Below, piece by piece: positions 21,343-32,830 of a stretch of DNA of 64,000 nucleotides. Location of the stretch: the NCBI GenBank assembly GCA_903813345.2, contig CAIIXF020000007.1, forward strand, positions 1,743,730-1,807,729, written 5' to 3'. The stretch comes from Owenia fusiformis (Eukaryota; Annelida; Polychaeta; Sabellida; Oweniidae). Below the pieces are notes generated by a model, which ran no database searches, was not told the DNA's origin, and saw only the letters and a list, made by a program, of their open reading frames with translations. Each line of letters begins with the position of its first letter. Positions within the stretch are counted from its first letter, which is position 1. The translations under genes and the position numbers were made by a program.

Positions 21343-23677
21343 CACGGTGACCAAGAGTTAACAGTGCAAATCGGCCCGGTCGTGTTTTTTTTAACTCTTT
21401 AGTCGTGTTTTGTTGAAAATTTGAGAGGTAGGTTGATAAATTTGGTCATGAAATTGCTGTCACTTGACTTTATGTAAAAGTAAGTAATTTATATTGCTTT
21501 CCATACTATATATCTTAACTTCAGGTATTCGTAAACGTGTTATTTGCACGAATCGTATGCTATAGTCTTGTTATATCGGGAAATGAGCAATTCTGTCAGT
21601 GTTATACATATTTTTGCCTGAAAATCACTTGCCTGACTTGTATTCAATGAATACATCGATTCATAAGGAAAGCATTCACAATATGTGCGAAAATCAAAAG
21701 TTAGAAGAGCTTAAATAAGTAGCAATTGACCGAATAATATTTTTTAGATTAAACTCTTTAGACGTGTTGAAAAGATTGCGGTTAATGACGTTGACCTGTT
21801 AGTGAAACGTTCTAGACGTGTAGAGACATTGAGGTTTAACGATTTGGAAGTGGGAAACAGCACAATTAACATTATGTATTTCCCAAAAAATGATCACAAT
21901 GTGGAAGAAGTTGTTGTCTGAGTGACACTATCTTAATCATAAATGATTAACAATAATCAAATGTACGACATAATATGTCAAGATTGATCTATGGGATCAC
22001 TACCGAATTTGATACTTAAATCAAAATGGTTAGAATCAGACACGCATGGTTAATGCAAGCGAGCTTTGCCTCGTCGCTCGTCATTTTGAAAATTTGACCA
22101 GTCATATTATTTTTTAATTGCCCTGTCGCTCATAAAATGGCTCGTTGCTATTTTTGAATTTGCCTAAAATACGTTTTAAAACGTCTCTATTGGCCTTAAA
22201 CTCACTTTTCTCTGTCATGAACGTAAATAAATTTATTTAAAATGATAGGAGGAAATGTTTAGTTTGTGATGCACTACATGTAAATGCATATATATGATCA
22301 ACTAATGTAAGGAATAACTCCACCGTTATTAAAATCGTATGCTCAATATCTATTAGGTTTGCCTCAGGATTTTTAACAGTTTGATTCGATGTTATTCCCT
22401 AATTACCCAAATGCGAGTAGGTAGTTACCAGTTTCACCACCAGGTGGCTGATTCGGGTCAATTAACATCGCAGGTATGTATGAAAGTTCCTTTAAACTTG
22501 AATATTATCAATTTAAGTGGCTCAATTTTCATATATCCTTATGTGTCTGATACTTATACTAATGAAAATATGTCCAGTAAAGCAAAATATTATCTGTCTA
22601 CTAAAAGAAAGGATATTTCATTTTTTGTGATTTTATAGCATGGGGTCTATGGGGAATCTCCCCGAGCTAGAAGTCACATTTTCAGAGAAAATTAATTTTT
22701 CAAAGTTGATAAACACTTTTTAAAACCACATTTCTTGATGTAATTTTACATGTAGATTTCAAATATGATATTACTTTGACTGAATTCTTAATTTTTAATG
22801 ACGTAAATCAAGATTATTTCTACTCGCATCTGGGTTATTCGCCTCACACAATGCAATACAATTTCAATTTTAATTTTCAAATTGCAATAGGTAAAAAACG
22901 CTACATCGTTCTATGAGTGATCTATGAACTGTAGTGTAACATAGTTTTCTAGCGAATTAAATTACAACATCTGTTGATCTTGTTAAATCATATATCTGTC
23001 TTTTTATTTATTCATATCTTGACTACAAATTACAATAAACGGGTGACACATAATGTATATTCCCGTGTTTAGTACTAATACGATTATTTTCAGAAGCACA
23101 GACAAATTATTAAGCAACAAAACATGGTCAATGTGAACAATATTACAAGACAATTCAAAGTCGTTAATTTTATCACGTCTAAAACATTATCTTTACAATT
23201 CCAAAACGTTAACATGCTTATTATAAGACACGTCCATGACGTTATATTGTCCCTTCTCCATAGTTAACTCCACTTTTTACATTTACGGTCATTTATGGCA
23301 ATTTTAAGATAAATACAGTTAAAATATTTACACGATCTTTAGAGTAGTGAATATTATTCCACGTTGTTGAATGGATTGTCTGTTTAAACTTGATTAAATA
23401 ACACTAAATGCAAATCAAGTACATATTTCTGGCACTTTTGGTATATAATTGCGATTGATATGAAGTATGATGGATTTATCCCCAAAATAGATTCGTTGGT
23501 ATGAAGAAGAACATCTTAGGTAGAAGTCAAGATATGTAAGTTGGTAAAATATAGAATATTCTTACCATTTTGCTCCATTCTATCGAATGTCGCATCCCAT
23601 GGTCTTACAAAACACGACTAAAGAGTTTAAAAAAACACGACCGGGCCGATTTGCACTGTTAACTCTTGGTCACCGTG
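21343..23677. mobile_element. Inner DNA transposon with CACGGTG termini and 5 bp target duplication (Transib/RAG-like ends)
   Basis: A 71 bp terminal inverted repeat with one visible mismatch begins CACGGTGACCAAGAGTTAAC. The flanks are a perfect 5 bp duplication ATACA (21338-21342 and 23678-23682). A CAC-starting heptamer close to CACAGTG plus 5 bp duplications is the known signature of Transib and RAG-like transposons. Subterminal GACGTG(T) motifs recur (for example near 21755 and 21817). No transposase or RAG1-like frame is present in its 2335 bp, so it would be mobilised in trans. Family assignment is inference. Confidence 0.8.
22405..22835. mobile_element. Candidate fourth-level MITE
   Basis: ACCCAAATGCGAGTAG at 22405-22420 is the reverse complement, with one change, of 22820-22835. 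Nearby TTATTCCCT and TTATTCGCCT might be remnants of a target duplication but are not in register. It lies wholly inside the element at 21343-23677. Confidence 0.5.
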
Positions 23678-25846
23678 ATACAGAAGAAAGGTTGATACAC
23701 AACAGTTAAAATCTTTATATTACATTATCAGACCAAGTCAGTAGATGTTGTTTATATACCAATTAGTGTTATATGATGATGCATTCTTTATATGAATCAA
23801 GAAACGTTTTTGTGCCAATATTGCTCAATTTTGATAACATCTCCGTTATTTTGAAATTAAGCGTGGCAAAGTTTCCCGATGGATTTAGCTTAAAAAAGTG
23901 GTGCCTGTAGGGTTATTGAAAATCATACATGATGAAGAAAAAATACATATACCTGAAATACAACAGTTTAATTTTGAGTTATAAACCATTTATGAAAACG
24001 GCATATATGTCAAAATTACCAAAACTTCAAGTGAGACGCGTGGCAAAATTTCCCAGGGGTCTAGAGTGGAAATATTTGTACCAAGAGTCAATTTGTAACT
24101 AGAATCTATCAGATGACAGATTTTTGGGAAATTTTGCAGATTTGGACAACCCTAACCTATAACTTTGTTGAACCTTAAGAAACGTATCAACTTTTTGTTA
24201 AATAAAGATAGCAAATTCAGCTGTCTACTGTACCTAACTTGTACTTTTTGCTAGTACTCAGATTGATGGATATTCTGTCGTATGACATGCGACAAACATA
24301 TCAATTCTCATGGGTTTACATGGGAATGTCGATTTTCAAAAATTCATCAGATTTATCATCCATTTCCGATCTATTGTAATTGAGGAAAAACATCAAGAAA
24401 ATTTGGAGGTATTGGCAATAAAGTCAAGTTATATTTCCGTCAATTTTATAAGTATTTCCCCCGCAGGTTATGTAGATAAAATTCAAACATAAATAGGCTT
24501 TAACACGTAGTTCAATGGGGAGCTAAGGTTGCCAAACTTATGGAGGGGACAGTATCATGTAATATTTTGTCACCAATTACACGAAACCTGCTACTGCATT
24601 ATTGAAACTATTATCCCGGTAAAGGACCTGTTTCAGATTATATTACCGCCTCCCCATAAAATAGTCATCACAATAGTATAGCGTTTTTTCTTTTACATGT
24701 TACTTTTTGTACATCATTCATTGATTGATCCGCTCTAATCTGCCCTCGGCCGATAATTTATAAATTATTTATGTTGAACATTAGCAAAACAAGATTCCAG
24801 ATTTTATTGTGTTTCAAACCAGACACTTGGTTTCCTCACAAAATCAAATACAGGACAATTACATATAATTAAAGTTAAAAAGCAACATCTTCACAAACAT
24901 TTAAATTATCAATTTCATGCAATCAGTTATAGTTATACTCCGTATGTATGCTAAACTTAAGACTGGTGTTAAGAATCGACCAAGGCAACCTATGTAAAAT
25001 TACACAACGATGAACAAAATGTTTTAGAATACAACTCCACGTTTGTAGTCATAGACTCGGCGGGGCGTAGTGGAAGGTGACGGGACGTATTAGTCAAATT
25101 TTAAGAGATATGTGGATGATTTAGAAACTGCTGCGTTTGATGCCCAAAAATCAAAACGTAGCGATGGAAGGTTGTAATGGGAGTCCATTCTGAAATTATG
25201 AGCGAGAATGGGTAAAAGACTGGCGAGATAACTTGACTTACAGTTGAAAGTTATGAAAATTTGCTTTATCTCGCAGCTGGGGACCAAAACGCCGCTAAAA
25301 CGAGGTACTTTGTACACGAAAACAATGTATCGACCGAAAGGTATTTCTGTGAAGCTTTGTACGGAACAAGTTTGAAGAAAAACGGTGAAGTGTGAGACTC
25401 ACAATCCTTGATTTTCAAACACTGGGGTAGGTTTTAAATTCAAATTAACGGTTTTTTCGGGACGGAGTGGTTTCGATACGTCCCGAAGAGATACTACCGC
25501 GTGTTAGTGACATCACTAATGGTGCAAAATATTTTTGATATGCTAAAACATTGAAGTGGCCCATTAAATATGGCATTTTATTATTAAAATAGTGTGATCA
25601 ATCTTTGCATTGGTGTTAAAAAGATAATCTTTTTCGAAATGCATTAAGAAATATTTGATGATTAAAAAATTTCAACTTTTTTTGAAAAAATGGCGGGAAA
25701 TTTGAATATTTGAGAAATGAAATGCTCACAACTTTTTTTTCAAAAAAAATTTTTCTTTCAAAAATCTCTAGAATAACTTTTTAAGTCATGACAAATAGTA
25801 AATGAATGATAAAAAAATATTTTCAAACTTTAGACGGGGACTTTAA

Positions 25847-26842
25847 AACTTCAAAGCCTCATTTTATTACATATGAGAACAGACTTGCAAAGGACAAGTC
25901 TCATTTACAGAGTCTGTTATATTTAAAATGTTTACAATATTTTCAAACCAACTGTCTCTAGCTGCATATAGCTTAGAACAGTGGTGAAGTAGGACATGCT
26001 TGACAATGTCAGTTGTGTTTTCCTCGCATGCTAAACACACATCATGTCCACTTCAGTGTGGAAGGTTAAAAAATAAAGTAATTAGGTATAGTGTCAAGTA
26101 TACATTGGGTATTTTATACTTAATTTCCAATGGATAGCATTCTCATACTCATTACCAATTTAGTATTAATGGCTAATGACTCGTTCAAGGTTTTTTCTAC
26201 ATTCATTTGGATTTGACCAGTAATCACCACTTTCTATTTATCCTTTGTTATACAAAGACAACCCTTTAAATACAATTTCGATGGGATTTGCTACATTTGG
26301 CATTGCTGTTATCTAGGTAAGGATTATAAAAGAAGGGAGTGTCAAGCATAGCTCTATTCAAAGTGATAATTATCTAGAAGGAAGAGCAGACAGAAATTAA
26401 CTCAGTACTTCACAGTCAAAGTTACTTGGTTAGTATGGATATAAACAGCAATCAAGGGATCACAGTGTTATTTTACATACAAAAATACATAAATATTTTA
26501 GTTAGTTTGATCTGCAGTTAGGGAATATAAGGAGCACTAGTATATTAAGGGTAAGTTTCAAAATAATTTCTGCAATTTTACAACATTTTGCTCTTATTAT
26601 TCCATGTCATTCCTCTTTTTTTAATATAGCTCATGAAATAAGTCTTACCTATATGACTTTTTTCAGGTAAATCCTTCAATTTTTAAAGTTATTTCATTCT
26701 GGCAAAAATTGAAAAGTAATTTTAAAAGTTCAAATGAATTTGAATATATTTCTGCATCTTAAATCTTCAATGACTTCTATATTTTATTACATTTTACACA
26801 TCCTGTGAAAATTTTAAAAAAAAAATACTAGTAAATAAAAAC
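25847..26842. other. Intergenic, no gene recognised
   Basis: AT-rich sequence between the nested transposon complex and the next dispersed repeat. No exon-like frame or known repeat was recognised. Confidence 0.45.
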
Positions 26843-27375
26843 AAGGCATTAACCAGACAAAATGTCACCACCTAGTTGCTCAAAGATGCTTGTTGCTAGT
26901 TGCTTGTATATGATTTTGAAAAAAAATCGGTCAATTTGAAGCAAGTTGAAAAAAGACCTTTTTGACCTTGATAAGGTCATTGAAGGTCAAATATTTTTGG
27001 ACCATGAGAATGACATTGAAGGTCAAATCTATAGTCAGATTTGAACTTTTGAGAACTTTGAGATGATTTTGAAAAATAATTGGTCAATTTGAAGCAAGTT
27101 GAAAAAATACCTTTTTGACTTTTTTTACCTTGATAAGGTCAATGAAGGTCAAATCTCAAATATATAAAGTCATATTTGAACATCTGAAAAATTGTAGATG
27201 ATCTTGAAAAAACGCTGAAGTCAGTCTAAACAGTATTTGTTAAGTTATTGGAAGTTTTAAAAATTGTTACAGATGCCAACCACCAACCCCCACCCGCCAA
27301 TCACCAACCACCAACCGCTGTCACAAAAAACCATAAGACCATAGCAATATGTCACCCCTTTTTGGTGGTGACATT
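26843..27375. repeat. Dispersed repeat with GACCTT core and CCACCAACC tail
   Basis: Same layout as 14583-15240. The head is AAGGCATTAACCAGACAAAA then TGTCACCACCTAGTTGCTC. The core has reiterated TTTTTGACCTTGATAAGGTC phrases. The tail is CCAACCACCAACCCCCACCC. It ends at TTTGGTGGTGACAT. It lies about 280 bp upstream of the GPCR start. Confidence 0.78.
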
Positions 27376-27653
27376 ATGATAAAGAGAGTTATTGTCAGAA
27401 CTTAATGATAACCCCTCATATAAAGTTAAGATTTTAAAAACTACTCCTCCATCCTTAATTTGGAGAGTTTCAACAATGTTTATGAATTTAGACCATCCTC
27501 AGATGCTTCAATAATTGAAAAAAACATCACACTGTGGTCCATTGATTGCTTATATTTGCTAATTAAATAACAAATCTACACTTAAACAATTAACTAAACT
27601 TGGACACATCTAAAAAGAAGAAGGACTAGATGGAAGCATTTTGAAATCCTAAA

Positions 27654-29369
27654 ATGGGAACCTATGGTAATGAAATTAACAATAATACTGCAGAGGTTCC
27701 TTCAATTTCCATGAATGCCTCAGTAGTCATGGTGACCATAGATGTAGTCACAGGGATTTTGATTTGCCTGAGTAATGGGTTAGTGTTTGTCATATACTTC
27801 AAGCATCGAAGTCTTAGGACAATAATGAATAAACTAATTGTTAATCTGGCAGTTGTGGACTTCATTGTTGGATGTTCCAGTTCTACATTTCACCCATTGA
27901 GTAATTATTTGGATTACATGAAGTATAAACCAAATGGGGACATAAATAGGATACTATGTTTTTTGCGAATGACATGTATCATTTCATCATGTATGATCTC
28001 TCTACTTTCTTTCAACCTAATCATCATTGAGCGTCTCGTTAGAACAATCTTAGCACAATCGTACCAGAAACTATTTTCACGGAGAAAGACATTAATTTAT
28101 ATCACAGTTCTTTGGATATATGGTATATCAGGAGTGCTTGGTCCAATGGCTTTGGGAGGATACACTTGGGCCCCAGACAATCCTTGTAGGATCCAATTAG
28201 TCATCACAGAGCCACTTAAGAATTTCTTACAATTTAACGCTGGCGTACTGTTGCTCCTAAATTGTAGCTTACTGACCACAGTTTTCATATATATCAAAAG
28301 ATCTAAAAGGAAAATTCACACACTGCAGTCGAATAATATACCACTAAAAACAATGAAAAATAATGACTTGAGTATTGATATAGATAAAGATGGAATTGAT
28401 TCAATTAAAACAATTGATAGACCTTCACAAGGACAAGCATGTTGCTCAAATACTGGAATGACGAAACAGGAAATTACAAGTCAGAAAATCAGGAATAAAG
28501 TTGGTCTAAATGATGATGAACAGGATAATTTGAGTGAGCTTATCAACACACAACTTCAAACAGGTAAACAAGAAAACACCTCATTAAATGATGACAAAAA
28601 TATGGAAAACAATGCTTATGAAGAACGAAATTCACCCCAAAAATTAGAAAAAAACAAAACAAAATTTTTGGATATAAATGGGGTTACATTAGGTGAAAAC
28701 AAGAATAACTGTCATGGAATCAAAACTAGTTCCATGCCAGAAAAAGATCTACTTGAGCCAAGACTTACCAAAACAGTATTCATGATTGACTTCATAAGTG
28801 TTCTATGTTTCTTACAATATCTCGTCATATTCTCGCTTGTAGAAAGCGATTCAAGAGGACGGTCATTAAACACATGGAGTCTAGTAGTACCACATGTATC
28901 AAGCTATATTGTCGTAGGAAACTCCTTTATAAACCCTTTTATTTATGCCTGGAGACACAAAGAGGTTAAGCATGCTGTTATGTGTACACTAAAGAAATGT
29001 CCATGCTTGGGACAAGATGTCAAAACAAGCTTAGAGCCTATAGAGCAAGAGGGGGAAGCAACAATTCATGACACAGATAATGATATAATAAACAATGGTG
29101 TTGTATCATTAGATCATGATACTGTCACAAGAAACAATGATGTTGAAATCAAAAACGAAAGATTTTCAGCTGTCAGTGAAGAGAGTATCATTCCTACGGT
29201 CCAAAAAATAAGCTATAAAGACAGGAAACAGTGTGTGAATCGTTCAGTTTGCAAGATGACACAAATTGACATAGACATGCAAACAGGTGTTGATGATAAT
29301 ACAATCTCTGACACATATACATGTGACCCAAATATGAACAGTGACATACAGCAAAGTGACTTATTTTAG
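27654..29369 (+). CDS. Orphan class A (rhodopsin-like) GPCR, single exon
   Basis: 571 residues in one uninterrupted frame. Two N-glycosylation sequons lie near the start (NNT about 10, NAS about 21). Seven hydrophobic segments: TM1 about 24-48 (SNG), TM2 about 59-80 (NLAVVD), TM3 about 100-128, TM4 about 146-168, TM5 about 192-214, TM6 about 373-395, TM7 about 408-434 with NSFINPFIY. The conserved disulphide pair is C102 and C178 (ECL2). The DRY motif at the end of TM3 is ERL and the CWxP motif of TM6 is absent. The third intracellular loop is very long (about 160 residues, rich in N, D and K) and the tail is about 135 residues. A palmitoylation-type CPC cysteine motif follows TM7. The ligand is unknown. 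The layout is reminiscent of amine- or adenosine-type receptors but I would not assign it further. Confidence 0.92.
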   Translation: MGTYGNEINNNTAEVPSISMNASVVMVTIDVVTGILICLSNGLVFVIYFKHRSLRTIMNKLIVNLAVVDFIVGCSSSTFHPLSNYLDYMKYKPNGDINRILCFLRMTCIISSCMISLLSFNLIIIERLVRTILAQSYQKLFSRRKTLIYITVLWIYGISGVLGPMALGGYTWAPDNPCRIQLVITEPLKNFLQFNAGVLLLLNCSLLTTVFIYIKRSKRKIHTLQSNNIPLKTMKNNDLSIDIDKDGIDSIKTIDRPSQGQACCSNTGMTKQEITSQKIRNKVGLNDDEQDNLSELINTQLQTGKQENTSLNDDKNMENNAYEERNSPQKLEKNKTKFLDINGVTLGENKNNCHGIKTSSMPEKDLLEPRLTKTVFMIDFISVLCFLQYLVIFSLVESDSRGRSLNTWSLVVPHVSSYIVVGNSFINPFIYAWRHKEVKHAVMCTLKKCPCLGQDVKTSLEPIEQEGEATIHDTDNDIINNGVVSLDHDTVTRNNDVEIKNERFSAVSEESIIPTVQKISYKDRKQCVNRSVCKMTQIDIDMQTGVDDNTISDTYTCDPNMNSDIQQSDLF

Positions 29370-30051
29370 CAGAAATACATTTTAAAAAGCCTAGAGGCAA
29401 TATTGAGGTGGTTGTTCTTCACAGTTTCTAAAGTAATAGAAAGGAGTTATGATTTGCTGATTACATAACAGCAATGCCATCATATTACAAATATCATCAA
29501 AGATCTCGAAAGTTATAGAGCAGGTTGCTAGCCAATGCAGCCATCATTTCTCAAAATGGCTTCCATACTGGACAATCACGGAGAAATAATGTCTTATGTA
29601 TAGTGTATTAAAGCCCCCATATAAAGATTAAACCATTCTGGCTTATATTGTAGTCATCAATGCATGAACATTGTTTAGTCATGTCAGTCTATGTCAACCA
29701 AAGGTCAAAGTTTAAACCTAAAGTCAGATTTGAACTTCTGAGAATTTGTAAATGATTTTTGAAGAAAAAAATTTGGTCAATTTGAAAAAATACCTTTTTT
29801 GACCTTCAATATGTTGCCAACACCATTTGTGATCTACTTTGATAATCATAACCTTTGACCTTGAAAATTTTACTTTTTTGAACTTCAATAAGTACTTTGT
29901 GATTAGAAGTGTAATCCCAAACGTAACACAAAGGACCTAAACAGGTTGCCGCAAAGAGCAACAGTAAAAAAAGAGATTCAAAACAACAAAATTTTAGTTT
30001 ATAAATCATTGCAGAAAAAATGAGGAAGTAAATTTGATATTAATTAAGAAT
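29370..30051. repeat. Fragments of dispersed repeats downstream of the GPCR
   Basis: From 29609 TTAAAGCCCCCATATAAAG and CTGGCTTATATTGTAGTC match the left end of the element at 20008. From about 29700 GACCTT and TTTGAACTTCTGAGAA phrases match the core of the 14583 repeat. No gene was seen. Confidence 0.6.
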
Positions 30052-30273
30052 ATAGACCGAAGAGCAGGGGTAATATTGTTGAATACACCCCGCAGGACTA
30101 GACACACTAGTCAGGAGTGAGAGGTTCGAAAGCTTTTGTGCCTAGCCCTAAGGTCTGTATTCAACGATATTACCCCTGCTCTGAGGTCTATATTACGATT
30201 CGAACATGAAAACTCACCAAAATGTTTCGTCACACATTACACATATTACCAGGGGTATTCTTCACGAATATAC
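30052..30273. repeat. Palindromic MITE that hosts the next LTR element
   Basis: TAGACCGAAGAGCAGGGGTA (30053) pairs with TACCCCTGCTCTGAGGTCTA (30172). A second palindrome spans the LTR element: CGAACATGA before it and TCATGTTCG after it, with GGGGTAT before and ATACCCC at the right junction. The LTR retrotransposon therefore landed within a palindrome. Confidence 0.65.
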
Positions 30274-31152
30274 TGTTACGTTCGAAAATAACAGAAAGTA
30301 AAAACAGCAATTAAAATATGATAACAATATATTTATATTTTGAAAACTAAATAATATAACAATGATATAAAGGAGGTTTAATACTTAAGTGATGTCCAAT
30401 CAATGGTACAACGGCTTATTCTTGATGTCGATAAATATCCTTGACGATCCTTGAGAGTGTTCCAGATCATGAAAGTTTCAATAATCGTTATAATTAATAG
30501 TTCTCCAATGTTTGTAATAATCCAATAATATTGTCGTAATCCTATAATGTTCGTATACAATAATGTTTGATGATAATCCACAAATGTTTGATGATAATCC
30601 ACAAATGTTTATGATAATCCACGAATGTATATGATAATCCGTATATAGTGTGTGTTGTAATATATGTCCATATAAAGTCCTCAGGTTGTGGTGTGTTTGT
30701 AGTGTTATAAATGTTCCCACACTAGGTGTCTGCAATTTTCAGCTAAGAAGATGACCTTTTGATAAACTTTGAAATTCTGCTACAGAGTAGATGTCCAGTT
30801 ATGATGACTTAATTTATCTGCTAATTAGAGTCACTGTGCTGTTCTTTTTATAATGTGAAAGAATGATCCAGAAACGAATCTTCTGGAACTACATCTTGAT
30901 TGGACATCTTTAGTGACATGATTTAATTTTAATGAATGGTTATAATTTCTAGAACTCTCTGGATGGTCAAGGGTTAATGAGTCATTCAGTTCAGTTTTGT
31001 TTACAAGATACAGTGTATAATGTCATTGTGACCTTGACCTAAGATCTCTAATGAAGAATAGCTCAACATATACAGCAAGCATAGATTACAAATTAAAAAA
31101 CTATAGGTGAATATAGTAGAATATAATATACATGTAGCTCACTACTGTAACA
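30274..31152 (-). repeat. 3' LTR of Gmr1-like element
   Basis: 879 bp, starting TGTTACGTTCG and ending CTACTGTAACA in plus-strand reading. It matches 34666-35544 throughout. A TATAAAAAG box on the minus strand lies at 30853-30844. The two short open frames in each LTR are by-products. Confidence 0.93.
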
Positions 31153-31163
31153 CCTCCCTCCTT
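31153..31163 (-). other. Polypurine tract of Gmr1-like element
   Basis: On the minus strand AAGGAGGGAGG immediately precedes the TGTTACAG start of the 3' LTR, the position and composition required for plus-strand DNA priming. Confidence 0.85.
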
Positions 31164-31588
31164 AAAAGAAAAGTTTTGAATGCAATGAAAAACTTTTACA
31201 ATAATATCTTGAGTAGCGAGCGTTACAATTTCTAAAAGTGAGGTTGAGACTTACATAATATTTGTTTACAATAGTCTTTTATGTGCAGTATGTTTACAAG
31301 TATATAATACTTTCTATCGTTACATCAAGTAATCTTGTGACACTATTTAATGATCACCTATAATGCTCACATAATCTAGAAACATTCTTGTAGTTCATAT
31401 AATAGCAATTTCACTATTTAGGCAAATGTTTTTATATATTGTTAAAATAAAGTGACAGTTATCACAAATCTCTAATTTGCCTACCATATAATATAATCTT
31501 CATGAGTTAATCATTATAATTTACAATATCTGACTCTCGAATAACATACATGTATAGTTGTCATTGACATACAAGTTTGGCCTATGAG
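31164..31588 (-). other. Non-coding residue between integrase frame and 3' LTR
   Basis: About 425 bp, AT-rich, with no RT, RNase H or envelope-like frame. It is the untranslated 3' region left after the internal deletion. Confidence 0.6.
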
Positions 31589-32830
31589 CTAAGAGCACAA
31601 GCTCATGTTGAGTAAAGAAATTTTATCACGCTCAACATACTTTTTCATCATATGTAACTCTCTACACCTCACAGAAGTAGTTTTATCAATGCAAATGAAA
31701 TCATTCAGCACTGAGTCAGATTGTAAGTCAGATATAAGCTCCTTTGGTAGCCCAACTAATGTGAAATTGTTGATTTGCGATTTCACAATATACTTGGTTT
31801 TGCTATTTCTAAGCATAAGGAGTGATTTTATTTCTGGAAACTGTGTGGCCATGGACAGAATAATGAGCAGATATTGATTGTCAGATTTTGATTTTGGTAA
31901 AGGACCAACACAGTCAATAAGAACCTTACTGAATGGTTCATCAAATGCAGGTATAAGTTGTAAAGGAGCAATTGAGATTTTCTTGTCAGGTTTCCCTACC
32001 ATTTGACATGTATGACAAGACCTACAATACTCTTGGACATCTTGTTTTAATTTGGGCCAATAGAAATGATTGAGTATTTTATGGTATGTTTTAGTTACTC
32101 CTAAATGACCTGCCATGGGAGAATCATGAGCTAGACTCAAGATTTCCTTATGATATGATTTTGGGACAACTATTTGATGCACAATTGCCCAATCATCTTC
32201 AGGGGAAGCTTCAGGAGGTCTCCACTTTCGCATTAATATGCCATCCTTTTTGTAGAAACAAACAGGGACCTTATCAGCTTCATCAATAGTAAGACATCTT
32301 TTATGAAGATCAATGAGTGATGGATCATGCTCTTGTTCATAAATTAACATGTTTTTAGAATGAGGATCATTTTTCAAAGAATCACTATCAGAAATAGAGG
32401 ATGAAACCTCAGAACTAGGAGGAGATGAAACCTCATGAACACTAGCAGAAGAAGATGAAACTTCATCGGGACTAGCAAGAGCGGGCGAAACCGCATTAAA
32501 ATAGTGATCCTGCTCAGAAGGTGAATCACCTCTGGCAATAGGCTTTTTCAATGAAGAATTTGCCTCAATAGATGACTGCTTGGCTCGAACAGAAGGCTGT
32601 TTCAATGAAGAATTTGCCTTTAAAATAGGATAAGGATCATCTTTAACAAGTGGTGAGTGACATTCATCATCAAACAAGGAGCTTAAAAACCCACTATCAA
32701 AGTCATCTCCCACAGACGAATCCCCGCTATCAGCTAACTTTTTAGCCATAGCCCTAGTAACAGCACAAGCAGGATATATCAGAGTCCTCTTGGACAGAAT
32801 CCTCAATAGAACAAGGCTGATCAGAAACAA
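31589..32830 (-). pseudogene. Integrase region of Gmr1-like element, C-terminally truncated
   Basis: A 413-codon frame that enters at YPACAVTRAMAKK, then a low-complexity serine-rich linker (about 40-150), then integrase. The HHCC zinc-binding domain is at about 232-272 (HLGVTKTYHKILNHFYWP, then CRSCHTCQ). The start of the catalytic core follows with the first aspartate in LIDCVGPLPKS and the second in the LISDLQ segment. The region with the third acidic residue is gone and the last roughly 40 residues are unrelated. It is in the +1 frame relative to gag-protease and overlaps it. The break sits in a short TA run near 32775, so it may be a small deletion or a programmed shift. Catalytically it should be dead. 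Confidence 0.8.

Larger units (their letters stand above)
20508..25503. mobile_element. Long-TIR DNA transposon (middle shell) with 5 bp target duplication
   Basis: Terminal inverted repeats of about 540 bp (20508 to about 21050, and about 24960 to 25503) agree at roughly 95 percent, starting CACGCGGTAGTATCTC. The flanks are a perfect 5 bp duplication TTAGT (20503-20507 and 25504-25508). The matching 97- and 75-codon open frames in the two arms are reflections of the TIR, not genes. It is interrupted by the element at 21343-23677. Without that insert it is about 2.66 kb, with no transposase seen. Confidence 0.85.
20008..25846. mobile_element. Outer element of nested transposon complex (TTAA target site)
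   Basis: TTAA at 20008-20011 is followed by AGTCCCCATCTAAAGTTT. TTAA at 25843-25846 is preceded by its reverse complement with one change (AGTCCCCGTCTAAAGTTT on the reverse strand). Without its inserts it would be about 840 bp. A related left end recurs at 29609. It has the ends of a TTAA-targeting DNA transposon (Kolobok or piggyBac class) but no transposase. Confidence 0.7.

Noticed and set aside
20694-25317. Two similar open frames of 97 and 75 codons (20694-20987 and 25090-25317) as a duplicated gene
   Set aside because: They are mirror copies within the 540 bp terminal inverted repeats.
20508-25503. Polinton/Maverick element (long TIR, about 5 kb)
   Set aside because: Duplication is 5 bp rather than 6, ends do not fit, and no polymerase, integrase or capsid frame is present.
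30378-30735. Open frames of 74 and 85 codons repeated at 34770-35127
   Set aside because: They lie inside the two LTRs and repeat because the LTRs are identical; low-complexity product.
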